Assembly (NCBI RefSeq): GCF_000255655.1
Contig: NZ_JH636434.1
Location: forward strand, 1,503,066 to 1,567,065
DNA length: 64,000 bases
Reading direction: 5' to 3'
From: Schlesneria paludicola DSM 18645
GTDB lineage: Bacteria; Planctomycetota; Planctomycetia; Planctomycetales; Planctomycetaceae
Made by a program: the position numbers and the translations under genes. This document shows positions 63,743-64,000 of the stretch, in pieces (positions within the stretch are counted from its first letter, which is position 1; each line of letters opens with the position of its first letter). Below the pieces are notes generated by a model. That model saw only the letters and a program-made list of their open reading frames with translations. It ran no database searches and was not told the origin of the DNA.

Positions 63743-64000
63743 TCAGGTACTCAGCAATCGACCACTCAATTCGCGATCGTGATAAACTGCGTCGACCGCC
63801 GTGGCAACGGTCCGGACCAAGTCATGCTTGGTCACGGGCTTTTTCAGTACCGTAAACACATGGGCTTCGGCGGCATCGTCACACAATTCGGACGTATAGT
63901 CTGCGGTAATCAGAATGCACGGCGCAACAATGTGAATCTCTTTCAACTGACGAAGTGCTTCCAAGCCAGTCAGACGATGCATGTGCATATCGAAGAGCGC
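63743..64000 (-). CDS. Response regulator receiver, C-terminal part (continues past window end)
   Basis: The frame is open from 64000 down to 63743 (85 residues). It starts inside strand 3 of a receiver, with the presumed phospho-acceptor Asp in ALFDMHMHRLTGLEALRQLK, then ILITADYTSEL (Thr) and VLKKPVTKHDLVRTVATAVD (Lys). It is a single receiver domain at least at this end, with a short tail. The residue after the Asp loop is His where Pro is usual (MHMHRLTG). Confidence 0.75.
   Translation of the reverse strand, partial: ALFDMHMHRLTGLEALRQLKEIHIVAPCILITADYTSELCDDAAEAHVFTVLKKPVTKHDLVRTVATAVDAVYHDRELSGRLLST

Noticed and set aside
1-64000. CRISPR array or prophage structural genes
   Set aside because: No regular direct repeats with spacers and no capsid, terminase or tail-like proteins were seen.

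Overview
The window looks like chromosomal DNA of a planctomycete, probably a Planctomycetaceae relative. This is inferred from gene content: a DUF1501 protein with a Tat signal, a family of small two-helix membrane proteins of the planctomycete type, a large multi-PAS hybrid kinase, a TPR-redoxin protein and short intergenic repeats. GC looks moderate (mid-50s percent by eye, not computed). No rRNA, CRISPR array or complete prophage is visible.

Region 1 (1 to about 13.75 kb) is accessory and decaying. It opens with the end of an IS21-family element that has cut off the 5' part of a membrane glycosyltransferase gene. From 1.9 to 10.8 kb lies a minus-strand array of about a dozen paralogous small membrane proteins. 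They share conserved ends and variable middles, and many are chained by 4-bp ATGA overlaps. The array includes a gene with two in-frame stops, a tandem-domain fusion, an out-of-frame chimera of two paralogues and an orphan 3' fragment. Next come a small secreted protein, a coupled pair made of a DUF4365-type nuclease-like protein and an unrecognised partner (11.9-13.5 kb), and the C-terminal scar of a tyrosine recombinase lying directly off the 3' end of a tRNA-Thr(CGT) gene. That arrangement suggests the edge of an old integrated island.

Region 2 (14-39 kb) is ordinary chromosome. It holds a secreted protein, a membrane histidine kinase behind a glgB-type branching enzyme, a peptidase-MA-like protein, a malate dehydrogenase homologue with a damaged active site, and an RND pump with its adaptor on the minus strand. 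Three tandem TolC-like outer-membrane factors lie on the plus strand. A Cys-rich lipoprotein, a sugar isomerase-like TIM barrel, a TPR-redoxin protein, a TlpA-like lipoprotein and a DUF1501 protein follow.

Region 3 (39-60.5 kb) is a signalling region: a GAF/PAS hybrid kinase, response regulators, a second kinase, an Hpt protein, then CheA, CheW, CheB, two CheY-like regulators, two proteins with the ExxN motif of CheX/CheC phosphatases, a soluble chemoreceptor with duplicated PAS pairs, a DUF454 membrane protein and CheR. No flagellar or pilus genes are present. Region 4 (60.5-64 kb) carries YqgE, trpS, a TIGR04255-type protein and the end of a response regulator that runs out of the window. 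A roughly 95-bp intergenic repeat with inverted ends occurs at least five times across all regions.
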